Below are positions 45,044 through 53,426 of a DNA stretch of 64,000 nucleotides, piece by piece (position 1 is the first letter of the stretch; the number at the start of each line of letters is the position of its first letter). The DNA is from Paenibacillus radicis (ex Gao et al. 2016). Its GTDB lineage: Bacteria > Bacillota > Bacilli > Paenibacillales > Paenibacillaceae. Location of the stretch: assembly GCF_014641555.1 (NCBI RefSeq), contig NZ_BMHY01000005.1, positions 461,272 to 525,271 on the forward strand, read 5' to 3'. Below the pieces are notes generated by a model that saw only the letters and a program-made list of their open reading frames with translations, did no database searches and was not told the origin of the DNA. A program made the position numbers and the translations under genes.

Positions 45044-45846
45044 ATGCCGGAGGCGAATTTAGCGAGCAGGCTGACGTCATGAACGGCCAGGCTCCTTCAT
45101 ATGCTAGCGAAGAGGATGTTTTACCGGGGGGACAGATGGCTTGCTCGTTAACGAAAAGAGTGATGGCGGTCAGCCCCTTCCCGGAGAGAATGCATAATTT
45201 GCTGCGCTTGCTGGCGGCGGATTGCTTCGATCTGTTTACGCTGCATGATCTGAACAAAGCGTTTGTGAGCAGCCTGCAGCCGGAGCTCATTCTGTTTGAC
45301 GCAACGCCCCACCCGCTGCTCAATCCAGACGCGGTAGATGCGCTTCGTGCAGGGCTGAATCAGACCGCTCATCTACATGGCATCCCGCTATTGTTCCTGA
45401 TTGGGGAGCAGGCCAAAGTCGCTTCGCATTCTTTGCCAGAGGGGGCGGAGCTGCTCGTATGGCCGGGAGAGCCAATGGCTGCGCTGCGTCGAATCAATCG
45501 CATCCTGCAGCAGCGGACGCCATCCGGCGGTTCTATTTTGGAATCGAGCTACAATTTTAAGGACCTGTCCATTGATCTGAAGAAAATGATCGTGTACCGG
45601 GGAGAGAAACGGATTGATCTGACGAAAACGGAATACGAGCTGCTGCTGATGTTTGTGACGTCAGATGGCGGGGTAATAAGCCGGGAAGCGATGTTCAATG
45701 CCATCTGGGGAAGCCAGTTTCTCGGGGGCAGCAATGTGGTTGACGTCCATATCAAGTCGCTGCGGAAGAAGCTTGGCGACAGCGCTGCCGCGCCGCTATA
45801 TATTGTAACGGTTCGAGGCGCAGGCTATCGGCTTGCGGAGGGTTGA
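45028..45846 (+). CDS. OmpR-type winged-helix regulator with degenerate receiver domain
   Basis: A 272-residue protein. The C-terminal 100 residues are a standard OmpR/PhoB winged helix (DLSIDLKKMIVYRGEKRIDLTKTEYELLLMFV, SNVVDVHIKSLRKKLGD, IVTVRGAGYRL). The region before it has receiver-like strands (RVMAVSPFPERMHNLLRLL, LQPELILFDATPHP), with a possible acceptor Asp in LILFD but no acidic pair at the end of the first strand, so normal phosphorylation is doubtful. A 40-residue head precedes it; a later start at M37 or near KRVMAV is possible. No histidine kinase is encoded nearby. It overlaps the Fur-family gene by 16 nt, implying coupled expression. Confidence 0.75.
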   Translation: MRQPINAGGEFSEQADVMNGQAPSYASEEDVLPGGQMACSLTKRVMAVSPFPERMHNLLRLLAADCFDLFTLHDLNKAFVSSLQPELILFDATPHPLLNPDAVDALRAGLNQTAHLHGIPLLFLIGEQAKVASHSLPEGAELLVWPGEPMAALRRINRILQQRTPSGGSILESSYNFKDLSIDLKKMIVYRGEKRIDLTKTEYELLLMFVTSDGGVISREAMFNAIWGSQFLGGSNVVDVHIKSLRKKLGDSAAAPLYIVTVRGAGYRLAEG

Positions 45847-46044
45847 TTGGAATTGATAGATAGCCTATTAATCATCGAAGTAACGACGACACGATTCACC
45901 TGCGGATTAGCTCGCTAGCCAAAAGTTCCAGCCTCCAGCCTTGTGTGGCGTGAGCGCACTAGTTTGCTCATGAAATCTTCATTTTACCTTCATCTAATGT
46001 TCATGACAGACAACGTGTGCTCACGTTAAACTCTACTATATTAG

Positions 46045-46065
46045 GATTTAGATCAAGTCTAAATA
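46045..46065. promoter_or_regulatory. Per-like operator before the catalase gene
   Basis: A 21-bp element with the core TTTAGATCAAGTCTAAA lies just after a TATATT -10 candidate at 46037-46042 and 20 bp before the catalase start. It closely matches the element at 44613-44633 in both arms (GATTTA..GTCTAAAT). Binding by the Fur-family protein is inferred. Confidence 0.65.
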
Positions 46066-46084
46066 TAACTTGGAGGTCATGCAC

Positions 46085-47539
46085 ATGGACAACCGTTTAA
46101 CAACGAATCAAGGGGCGCCTGTTGGCGACAATCAGCATTCCCGGACGGCGGGTCAGCGCGGCCCTGCGCTGCTTGAAGATTATCATCTGCTGGAGAAGCT
46201 CGCACATTTCGACCGCGAACGGATTCCGGAGCGCGTCGTTCACGCGCGGGGCGCGGGGGCACATGGCGTGTTCCGCACAGAGAACAGCATGAAGGCGTAT
46301 ACGAAAGCACACTTCCTGCAGGAAGCAGGCAAGGAGACGCGGGTATTTGTCCGCTTCTCGACCGTTATTCACGGAACGGGTTCGCCTGAGACGGCCCGCG
46401 ATCCGCGCGGCTTTGCCGTTAAATTTTATACGGAAGAAGGCAATCTTGATATTGTCGGCAATCATTTGCCTGTCTTTTTCATCCGTGATGCCATTAAGTT
46501 CCCGGATATGGTGCATTCGCTCAAGCCTGCACCGGATACCAACATTCAAGATCCTAACCGCTATTGGGATTTCATGACGCTGACACCGGAATCCACGCAT
46601 ATGATGACATGGCTGTTCTCGGATGACGGAACGCCTGCGAGCTACCGGGAGATGGACGGCTTTGGCGTCCATGCCTTCAAATGGATCAATGCTGAGGACA
46701 AGGCGATCTATGTGAAATATCAATGGAAATCGAAGCAGGGTGTGCGCAACTTTACGGCAGAGGAAGCATCGGCTAAGCAAGCGCAGGATTTCAACCATGC
46801 GACTCGCGATCTGTATGAAGCAATCCAGCTTGGCAACCATCCGGAATGGGAACTGTATGTTCAACTGCTGCCGACCGAGCATGTCGATCGCTATGCGTTT
46901 GATCCGCTTGATCCGACCAAAGTATGGCCGGAGGATATGTACCCGCTGCAAAAGGTCGGAACGATGACGCTGAATCGCAATCCGATCAACTACTTCTCCG
47001 AGGTGGAGCAATCCGCATTTGCGCCAAGTGCGCTTGTGCCGGGCATTGAGCCTTCCGAGGATAAGCTGCTGCAGGGCCGGTTGTTCTCCTACCCGGATAC
47101 GCAGCGTTACCGGCTTGGTGCCAACTATCTGAACATTCCGGTCAACTGCCCGTATGCACCGGCCCGCAACCATCAGCGTGACGGCGCGATGACGATGTCG
47201 GCTGATCCGTCACCAGTCAATTACGAGCCGAATAGTGCTTCGGATAGTCCGAAGGAGGACGCGGCTTATAAGGACAGCTATGCTCCGCTTCAAGGGTCGG
47301 CTGGCCGCCAGCGCATCGACAAAACCGACGATTTCACCCAAGCGGGTGATCGCTACCTGTCGTTGACGCCGGAGTTGCGCAGCAATCTGGTGAACAATCT
47401 CATCGGCGATTTGTCACAGACGAGCGAGGACATCCAGCTCCGCGCCGTTTGCAACTTTTTCCGTGCTAACGTAGAGCTTGGTACGCGCCTGTCCGAAGGA
47501 CTCGGCGTAGACATTCGCAAATATGTGCCGCAGGGGTAA
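46085..47539 (+). CDS. katA: monofunctional haem catalase
   Basis: A 484-residue small-subunit catalase that disproportionates hydrogen peroxide in the cytoplasm. The distal catalytic His is H53 in ERVVHARGAGAHGVF, the conserved Asn lies in IVGNHLPVFFIRD, and the proximal haem-ligand Tyr is in FSYPDTQRYRLGANY. Full length for the clade 3 type, ending DIRKYVPQG. TTGGAGG at 46070-46076 lies 8 bases before the ATG at 46085; an ATG at 46079 is too close. The Per-like operator upstream links it to the Fur-family regulator. Confidence 0.93.
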   Translation: MDNRLTTNQGAPVGDNQHSRTAGQRGPALLEDYHLLEKLAHFDRERIPERVVHARGAGAHGVFRTENSMKAYTKAHFLQEAGKETRVFVRFSTVIHGTGSPETARDPRGFAVKFYTEEGNLDIVGNHLPVFFIRDAIKFPDMVHSLKPAPDTNIQDPNRYWDFMTLTPESTHMMTWLFSDDGTPASYREMDGFGVHAFKWINAEDKAIYVKYQWKSKQGVRNFTAEEASAKQAQDFNHATRDLYEAIQLGNHPEWELYVQLLPTEHVDRYAFDPLDPTKVWPEDMYPLQKVGTMTLNRNPINYFSEVEQSAFAPSALVPGIEPSEDKLLQGRLFSYPDTQRYRLGANYLNIPVNCPYAPARNHQRDGAMTMSADPSPVNYEPNSASDSPKEDAAYKDSYAPLQGSAGRQRIDKTDDFTQAGDRYLSLTPELRSNLVNNLIGDLSQTSEDIQLRAVCNFFRANVELGTRLSEGLGVDIRKYVPQG

Positions 47540-47562
47540 GAGGCGGTAATGTGTAAAGTAGA

Positions 47563-47605
47563 AAAAGGGCTGTGCAGAGGAATAACTTTGCGCAGTCCTT
47601 TTTTG
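47563..47605 (+). terminator. terminator of katA
   Basis: AAAAGGGCTGTGC pairs with GCGCAGTCCTTTT (two non-standard pairs), followed by a T-run. Confidence 0.75.
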
Positions 47606-47673
47606 ATGTTGCTTGTTTGCTCTCTACGCCAAACGCTGGCGAGCATAGCAGTGAAAGGGATTGAAGTTACTGG

Positions 47674-48207
47674 AACGAAGCGGCTTCGCTGTTTGTGAAA
47701 ATCCGCCCAATGAACCTAAACGCAAGAGGCTGGAGCGTATGGCGATTCAACTTAGCGAAGCGGCTTCGCAAAATAGCGAACCGAATTTCGTTGCAGGAGG
47801 TGTTTCGCCACTGCTGCAAGGCTACAGCGAACTAAATTTCGCTATTGGAGAACCTAGGTTCGCGAGTAACGAAATTTAGTTCGCTGCCCTCCGTGAACCT
47901 CTCTGTACTTCCTCCTACAGTGAATCCGGCTTCGTTAAATAACGAAGCTGCTTCGCTGTTTGTGAAAATCCGCCCAATGAACCTAAACGCAAGAGGCTGG
48001 AGCGTATGGCGATTCAACTTAGCGAAGCGGCTTCGCAAAATAGCGAACCGAATTTCGTTGCAGCAGGTGTTTTGCCACTGCTAGAAAGCGATAGCGAACC
48101 AATTTTCGCAGTTGGTGAACCTAGGTTCGCAAGTAACGAAATTTAGTTCGCTGCGCCCAGTCGATCCCCTCGTATTCCGCCCTACAGCGAATCTGGCTTC
48201 ATAAAAT
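47674..48207. repeat. two tandem 267-bp repeats with AGCGAA/TTCGC motifs
   Basis: Copy 1 (47674-47940) and copy 2 (47941 to about 48207) are adjacent and nearly identical over their first 130 bp, including CCGCCCAATGAACCTAAACG and GGAGCGTATGGCGATTCAAC. Both are full of short inverted pairs such as GCGAAGCGGCTTCGC and AACGAAATTTAGTTCGC, and both contain AACCTAGGTTCGC. AGCGAA/TTCGC and AACCTAGGTTC also occur in the array at 16892-17300. Open frames seen here on either strand follow the repeat and lack ribosome binding sites. Confidence 0.88.
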
Positions 48208-48344
48208 AGCGAAACCGCTTCGCTATTCCGCAAATGTCCGCTCAATGAAACTAAAAAAGAGATAGACACCCTAAAACAAATGGCTTAAAGTGGAAAATGT
48301 GTTTTATATTCCATGAATCCCCAATCAAGGGAGGGTGTTTGGAC

Positions 48345-49499
48345 ATGCAAACGACGATATCGAATCATGAGGGCTGGACAGATGCAAGCCCGAAGGAAGT
48401 CGGCTACAACCCGAAGACGCTGGACAGACTCGATGCGCATTATATGGATCTGATCAGCAAAGGCACAATTCAAGCAGCCAGCTATATGTTGTCCAGAAAA
48501 GGCAAAATATTCGCTAACCGATCCCTCGGAAAGCTGCTGCCGGACGAGAATAGCCCGGACCTGGAACCGGACTCCTTGCGTAAGGTTTACTCTATTACTA
48601 AAGCGTTTACAGCGGTAGCGGTCCTTCAGCTAATCGATCGGGGCAAGCTTGCTCTGCATCAATCGGTAAGCAGCATTTTACCTGAGTTTAATACGGACAT
48701 GCACCGAGGCATCACGATCTTTCACTTGTTGACGCACACGTCAGGTTTACAGGGAGATCCGGGGTTCCATATGGAGCCTTACAGCTTACCGTGGTATGAG
48801 TGGGCTGTACGCGAAATGAAAACACAAAACAGCGGAATCGGCTGGATTACGATGCTTTTGGCAGGACCTGTGCATAACAAACCGGGCAAAGAATGGATCT
48901 ATAATTCTAGCGGCTTTGTATTGCTTGGGGAAGTGATCGCTAAAGTTTCCGGCAAATCCTATGACGAATATATCCGTGATGAAATTACGCAGCCTTTAGG
49001 CATGAATAGAACGTTTATGCAAGTTCCGGAGGAATTCCGCAGCCAAGTGTGCTGTACGAATGAATGGGAGCTCGAGCAGGTGCTGAATCCGAAGGCAGTT
49101 GATGCTGATTTTCCGCCTAGGGCTGGGAACGGTCTATACTCCACGTTGGAGGATCTGACCAGATTCGGTCAAATGATGCTGAATGGCGGAGAAGCTGGCG
49201 GCAGCCGGATCATATCCACACGGGCTGTTGGTCTCCATACGACGAACCAATTAAGCGGAGTTGTCAATAACGGCTGGGGAGGCCGTCAGACCGATTATCA
49301 GTTCGGATTAGGCTGGTCGCTGGACCACTTTGATCTATGCAGTAAAGGGACGTTCTCTCATGAGGGCTATGGCCCTTCCGGTCTTTATGTAGACCCGGCA
49401 GAAGAACTTATTTTTACTTTCTTCGTTCCGAGCGCTAAAGGCTTCAGAAACGAGTCGGTCGTAACGCCGCGGGCGATTGCTTGGTCGGGATTACTATAA
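48345..49499 (+). CDS. serine hydrolase, beta-lactamase/penicillin-binding fold, paralogue 1
   Basis: A 384-residue protein of the class C beta-lactamase-like family (EstB, D-aminopeptidase and similar). The nucleophile motif is S83-I-T-K86 in YSITKAFTAVAVLQLIDRGKL, the second motif YNSSGFVLLGEVI supplies the Tyr, and a late SHEGYGPSGLY takes the HxG position. There is no signal peptide, so it is probably cytoplasmic and not an antibiotic-resistance lactamase in the strict sense. GGGAGGG lies 8 bases before the ATG at 48345. It is followed 34 nt later by a clear paralogue. Substrate unknown. Confidence 0.82.
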   Translation: MQTTISNHEGWTDASPKEVGYNPKTLDRLDAHYMDLISKGTIQAASYMLSRKGKIFANRSLGKLLPDENSPDLEPDSLRKVYSITKAFTAVAVLQLIDRGKLALHQSVSSILPEFNTDMHRGITIFHLLTHTSGLQGDPGFHMEPYSLPWYEWAVREMKTQNSGIGWITMLLAGPVHNKPGKEWIYNSSGFVLLGEVIAKVSGKSYDEYIRDEITQPLGMNRTFMQVPEEFRSQVCCTNEWELEQVLNPKAVDADFPPRAGNGLYSTLEDLTRFGQMMLNGGEAGGSRIISTRAVGLHTTNQLSGVVNNGWGGRQTDYQFGLGWSLDHFDLCSKGTFSHEGYGPSGLYVDPAEELIFTFFVPSAKGFRNESVVTPRAIAWSGLL

Positions 49500-49533
49500 T
49501 GACACATCCTTATCTGACGACGGAGGGAAGTCT

Positions 49534-50721
49534 ATGTCTTTAATAGATGCAACAACTCGCATTCAAAAGCCGGCAGCCGGATTTGATCCGGAGGCGCTAG
49601 GCCGGCTGGAACGTCATCTTCAAACGATGATTGAAGAGGAAAAGCTGCAGTGCGCATCCTATTTGATCGCGCAAAACGGATCGGTGTCCGCCAGCAATGC
49701 TTTTGGACCACTAACGCATGCCTCGGACTCTAACGAGCTGCAGATGAATTCCATTCGCCGTGTCGCTTCGGTGACCAAGCTGTTCACCACGGTTGCGATC
49801 TTCCAGCTCATTGAACAGGGCAAGCTTTTCCTGCGCCAATCGGTATCGGAGTGGATTGAAGAATTTAAACACCCGATGTACGAGAAGATCCAAATTTGGC
49901 ATCTGCTTACCCATACATCAGGAGTGCAGGCCGATCCGAGTTACTTCCAAGAGCCGTATCCAATGGGCTGGTGGAATGTACTGTTCGCTTTTGAGCCGGA
50001 CACGAAAGGCCGATTTGCGGTAACAGACGCTGAAGAGGCAGAAAAGATGCGCCGCAGCGCGTGGATTAAGGCGGTATTATCCGGCAAGCCAATCGCATCC
50101 CCCGGTGAACAATGGATGTATTCCTCCGCAGGTTATTCCATGCTGGGGGAAATTATCACGCGGGCAAGCGGCAAGCCTTACGAACAGTATATTATTGAAG
50201 AAATTGCACAGCCGCTCGGAATGTCGCGTACGTTTTTCGAGGTGCCGAAAGAGCTGCATCATGAGGTTTGCGTCACGAATGATTATGACGTGCAGAGGCT
50301 GGAGAAAAAAGGCGACCGGACTTACGCGCCTCCAAGAGCTGGCGGCGGCTTATATTCCACGCTTGAGGATTTATTCCGGTTCGGACAGATGTTTCTGAAC
50401 GGCGGCCATCTTGATGGAGTAAGGGTGCTGTCCCGCAAGTCCATTGAGAAAATGTCGCAAAACACGCTGGGCAGCGGTATTCCGGCTCACTCATGGGGAG
50501 CTCAATACAGCCAATTCATCTATGGAATCGGCACTTCGCTGACGAGACCGGATGAATGGCTGCCGCAGGGCTCCTACGGGCATGAAGGAGCGGGACGCTC
50601 CAAGCTGCTAATTGATCCTATTAGACAAGCCGTTACTATATACTTTCTGCCTTCCAATATCGACTGGTGCCCGGAAGCCATTGACGGCACGCACAGCATC
50701 CTTGGCTCCGGTTGGCTATGA
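49534..50721 (+). CDS. serine hydrolase, beta-lactamase/penicillin-binding fold, paralogue 2
   Basis: A 395-residue tandem paralogue of the preceding gene. It keeps S79-V-T-K82 (ASVTKLFTTVAIFQLIEQGKL), YSSAGYSMLGEII and HEGAGRSKLL. Shared blocks such as HLLTHTSG..DP and QPLGMSRTFFEVP show a local duplication. It also lacks a signal peptide. GGAGGGAAG precedes the ATG at 49534. Its TGA overlaps the start of the ABC-2 permease by 4 nt, tying hydrolase and exporter into one operon; a role in processing the exported compound or its precursor is a guess from context. Confidence 0.82.
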   Translation: MSLIDATTRIQKPAAGFDPEALGRLERHLQTMIEEEKLQCASYLIAQNGSVSASNAFGPLTHASDSNELQMNSIRRVASVTKLFTTVAIFQLIEQGKLFLRQSVSEWIEEFKHPMYEKIQIWHLLTHTSGVQADPSYFQEPYPMGWWNVLFAFEPDTKGRFAVTDAEEAEKMRRSAWIKAVLSGKPIASPGEQWMYSSAGYSMLGEIITRASGKPYEQYIIEEIAQPLGMSRTFFEVPKELHHEVCVTNDYDVQRLEKKGDRTYAPPRAGGGLYSTLEDLFRFGQMFLNGGHLDGVRVLSRKSIEKMSQNTLGSGIPAHSWGAQYSQFIYGIGTSLTRPDEWLPQGSYGHEGAGRSKLLIDPIRQAVTIYFLPSNIDWCPEAIDGTHSILGSGWL

Positions 50722-51527
50722 GAAGGCTTGCCGCCATCATCCAATCGATCGGCTTCGCGACCTATAAAGAATGGGCTGCGTTCCGGTCGCATATGGCGGC
50801 TTCTTTACTGGTCGGGCCGGTGCTCTTCCTCGTTCAGGTGTTTATTTGGTCTGCCATGTTCGAGGGACGGGAGACGATTAACGGGCTGACCTATTCGCAG
50901 ATGCTCGCGTATTACGGGGTGGCGACGCTTATTCACTATATCGCGTTCGATTTCGCCGACTGGAATTTGCAAATGCTGGTGCGCAGCGGAAAATTCGTGA
51001 CCTTCGCGCTGCGGCCGCTGCCTCATTGGCTATTCGCTCTTTCGCAAAAGATCGGCCACCGCTCGCTGGCGTTGTGGATTGAGGTGCTGCCGGTGATGGC
51101 CTTATTTATTTTCGTCTTTGGCGTCAATCTGAAGCCGGCATCGCCTTTCTGGGCAGTGATTTCAATCCTGCTCAGCTTTCTTATGAATTTTATCGTGAAT
51201 TATTGTGTAGGGCTTACGGCATTCTGGCTCGTTCGGGCGGAAGGTGTACGCAGAGTATTTCTGCTGTTGAAGGACGTAAGCGCAGGCGTATTTCTGCCGT
51301 TGTCTTTTTTCCCGGAAGTGCTTCAGAAGGTGTTGTTCTTCCTGCCGTTTCAGTTCATTACCTACTTGCCGACCCGTGTCTATATCGGGGACTATGAGCT
51401 TGCCGGTATCCGGCTGTCGATTGAGCAAGCGGTGGGGCTGCAAGCTGCTGCCGTTCTTCTTGCCGGAGCGGTCATGCTTGCTTTGTACGGAGCGGCGATG
51501 AGAAGGTTTACGGGGGTGGGAGTGTGA
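50718..51527 (+). CDS. ABC-2 family permease (DUF990/PF06182 type), subunit 1
   Basis: A 269-residue membrane protein with six hydrophobic segments (SLLVGPVLFLVQVFIW, VLPVMALFIFVFGV, AVISILLSFLMNFIVNYCVGLTAFWL and others). The amphipathic start (IIQSIGFATYKEWAAFRSHMA) and LSFFPEVLQKVLFFLPFQFITYLPTRVYIG are typical of PF06182 permeases. ATGA overlap with the serine hydrolase upstream and a 4-nt overlap with the next permease. With the ATPase downstream it forms an exporter of unknown substrate. Confidence 0.83.
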   Translation: MRRLAAIIQSIGFATYKEWAAFRSHMAASLLVGPVLFLVQVFIWSAMFEGRETINGLTYSQMLAYYGVATLIHYIAFDFADWNLQMLVRSGKFVTFALRPLPHWLFALSQKIGHRSLALWIEVLPVMALFIFVFGVNLKPASPFWAVISILLSFLMNFIVNYCVGLTAFWLVRAEGVRRVFLLLKDVSAGVFLPLSFFPEVLQKVLFFLPFQFITYLPTRVYIGDYELAGIRLSIEQAVGLQAAAVLLAGAVMLALYGAAMRRFTGVGV

Positions 51528-52306
51528 AGGGGATCATTCATTGCCTGGGCGCCGTATTGCGGACCAAGCTCGCGGAGCAGATGGCGTATAGGAGTCATTT
51601 TATCCTTAGCGTATTGCTGCTCGTCGCGGGGGATCTGGTCGTTCCGTTCGTGACGCTTCTCATCTATAGCTCAGGAGCGTCGTTCCCAGGGTGGGCGATG
51701 CATGAGGCGCTGCTCATTCAAGGCGTGTTCGCACTAGCGAAAGGAATAGCCTTTCCATTCTTCTTCGGCATGGTGGGAACGACGCTTCACCATGTGCGCG
51801 AAGGCACGTTTGATCTGCTGCTGCTGCGGCCTCGTCCCGTTATGCTGATGGCGATGCTAACCGGCTTTGATCCCGACGACTTCGGCCGATTGTTCAGCGG
51901 AGCGGTTATCTTCGGCTTTGCGCTTAGCGGCATGTCGCAGCCTGTTCTAGGGGCGTGGCTGCAATTTGGGCTGCTGTTTATCGCTTCAATCGCTATATTA
52001 TGCGCGGTGTCCTTGTTCTTGTCGGGGATGCTGTTCCGCTGGGTCGGCAGCAGCCGTGTGTTTGATATTTTTGATGCGGTAACGAGCTTTGGGATGTATC
52101 CCGGCACCATCTTCGCCAAGTCGCTGCAAAATCTATTGACCTACGTGCTGCCAGTTGGCTTGATTGCTTTTGTACCGGCTTCTGCCTTGCTGGGCCGCAG
52201 CGGTCTGGAAGCGCTATGGGCGTTAGTGCCGGTTAGCCTGTTTCTGCTGCTTAGCGTCTATTATTGGAATCGAATGCTAAGAGGCTATACGAGCGCAGGC
52301 GGTTAA
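51524..52306 (+). CDS. ABC-2 family permease (DUF990/PF06182 type), subunit 2
   Basis: A 260-residue partner permease, GTG start overlapping the previous stop by 4 nt. About six membrane helices; the marks TFDLLLLRPRPVMLMAMLTGFDPDDFGR and FGMYPGTIFAKSLQNLLTYVLPVGLIAFVPASALLG match the second subunit of this exporter family. The two permeases plus one ATPase are the standard gene set, here placed behind two hydrolases. Confidence 0.83.
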   Translation: MKGIIHCLGAVLRTKLAEQMAYRSHFILSVLLLVAGDLVVPFVTLLIYSSGASFPGWAMHEALLIQGVFALAKGIAFPFFFGMVGTTLHHVREGTFDLLLLRPRPVMLMAMLTGFDPDDFGRLFSGAVIFGFALSGMSQPVLGAWLQFGLLFIASIAILCAVSLFLSGMLFRWVGSSRVFDIFDAVTSFGMYPGTIFAKSLQNLLTYVLPVGLIAFVPASALLGRSGLEALWALVPVSLFLLLSVYYWNRMLRGYTSAGG

Positions 52307-52346
52307 CGGGAGTATAAAGGCGAAGCAGAAGGAGAGTTGGACACGC

Positions 52347-53351
52347 ATGATCGAGGTAAGGAATTTGACGAAGACGTATATGACGCATGAGCGCGGCCAT
52401 ACGCTTCGAGAAGTGGCCAAAAATCTGATCCGCAGGCCGATGAAGGAGATTACGGCGGTCAACAATCTGTCCTTCATCGTGCCGCAAGGCGAGATGCTGG
52501 CTTTTCTCGGACCAAACGGTGCAGGTAAATCGACCACGCTGAAAATGCTGACCGGCGTCCTTCATCCAACGGCAGGTGAAGTCCGGGCGCTTGGTCTCGT
52601 TCCTTGGAAACAGAGACGGGAATATGTCGGGAAGATCGGTGCTGTTTTCGGACAGAAATCCCAGCTGCTGTGGGACATTCCTCCGGCTGATGCTTTCTAT
52701 ATGAACAAAGCGATTTACGGTGTGCCGGAGCCGGAATATCGCGCCACCTTGAATGAGCTCGTCGAGCTGCTTGAAGTCGGCGATGTGATGCGCAAGCCAA
52801 CCCGGCAGCTGTCGCTTGGGGAACGGATGAAATGCGAATTCATTATGGCAATGCTGCACCGGCCGCAGCTTGTCTTTCTCGATGAACCGACGATTGGTCT
52901 CGACATGATTGCGAAGGAGAACATCCGGGGTTTTATCCGCAGTATGAACCGTCAAGGCGTGACGTTTATTCTAACGACGCATGATCTCGAGGATGTTGAG
53001 ATGCTGGCAGAGCGGGTAATTGTGATCAATCACGGGACAATTGTTTTCGATGATGCGCTTGGCAGCTTGAGAAGCCGGGTCGGCAATAAAAAGTCGGTTC
53101 GATTGACTACGGAGGCGGCTGTGCCTGATCTGCAGCTTCAAGGGCTGCGCATTGCCGAGCGGCTCGGTCCGCTGGAGATCGAAGTTGAGATCGATACCGA
53201 TCTGCTGCCTTTGAAACATTTTATCCGTGATTTCAATGATGTCTACGGTATTGCAGATATGGATATCGAGTCGATTCCGATTGAATCCATCATGAAGGAG
53301 CTTTATCTGGAAAACGCCGAAGCCCGTTCCGAAGCCGCCGTAACCAAATAA
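52347..53351 (+). CDS. ABC exporter ATPase (NatA/DRA type)
   Basis: A 334-residue ATPase for the two ABC-2 permeases. Walker A is GPNGAGKSTT, followed by GAVFGQKSQLLWDIPPADAF (the Q-loop phrase usual with PF06182 permeases), signature LSLGERMKCEFIMAML, Walker B LVFLDEPTIGLD and switch TTHDLEDVE. About 100 residues after the ATPase core form a regulatory tail. GAAGGAGA precedes the ATG 41 nt after the permease stop. Confidence 0.9.
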   Translation: MIEVRNLTKTYMTHERGHTLREVAKNLIRRPMKEITAVNNLSFIVPQGEMLAFLGPNGAGKSTTLKMLTGVLHPTAGEVRALGLVPWKQRREYVGKIGAVFGQKSQLLWDIPPADAFYMNKAIYGVPEPEYRATLNELVELLEVGDVMRKPTRQLSLGERMKCEFIMAMLHRPQLVFLDEPTIGLDMIAKENIRGFIRSMNRQGVTFILTTHDLEDVEMLAERVIVINHGTIVFDDALGSLRSRVGNKKSVRLTTEAAVPDLQLQGLRIAERLGPLEIEVEIDTDLLPLKHFIRDFNDVYGIADMDIESIPIESIMKELYLENAEARSEAAVTK

Positions 53352-53358
53352 GTGAAAG

Positions 53359-53388
53359 TTGAACGATGTCCAAGGGATGGAGTACACT
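53359..53388 (+). promoter_or_regulatory. candidate sigma-A promoter of the second aldo-keto reductase
   Basis: TTGAAC at 53359-53364 and TACACT at 53383-53388 with an 18-bp spacer, 39 bp before the start codon. Confidence 0.5.
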
Positions 53389-53426
53389 AATGCGGTAAGC
53401 GATTACGGTAGGAGGCGAATTCATCG

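Noticed and set aside
46097-47173. Long open frame opposite the catalase gene
   Set aside because: It is a shadow of the highly conserved katA coding strand and has no start signals.
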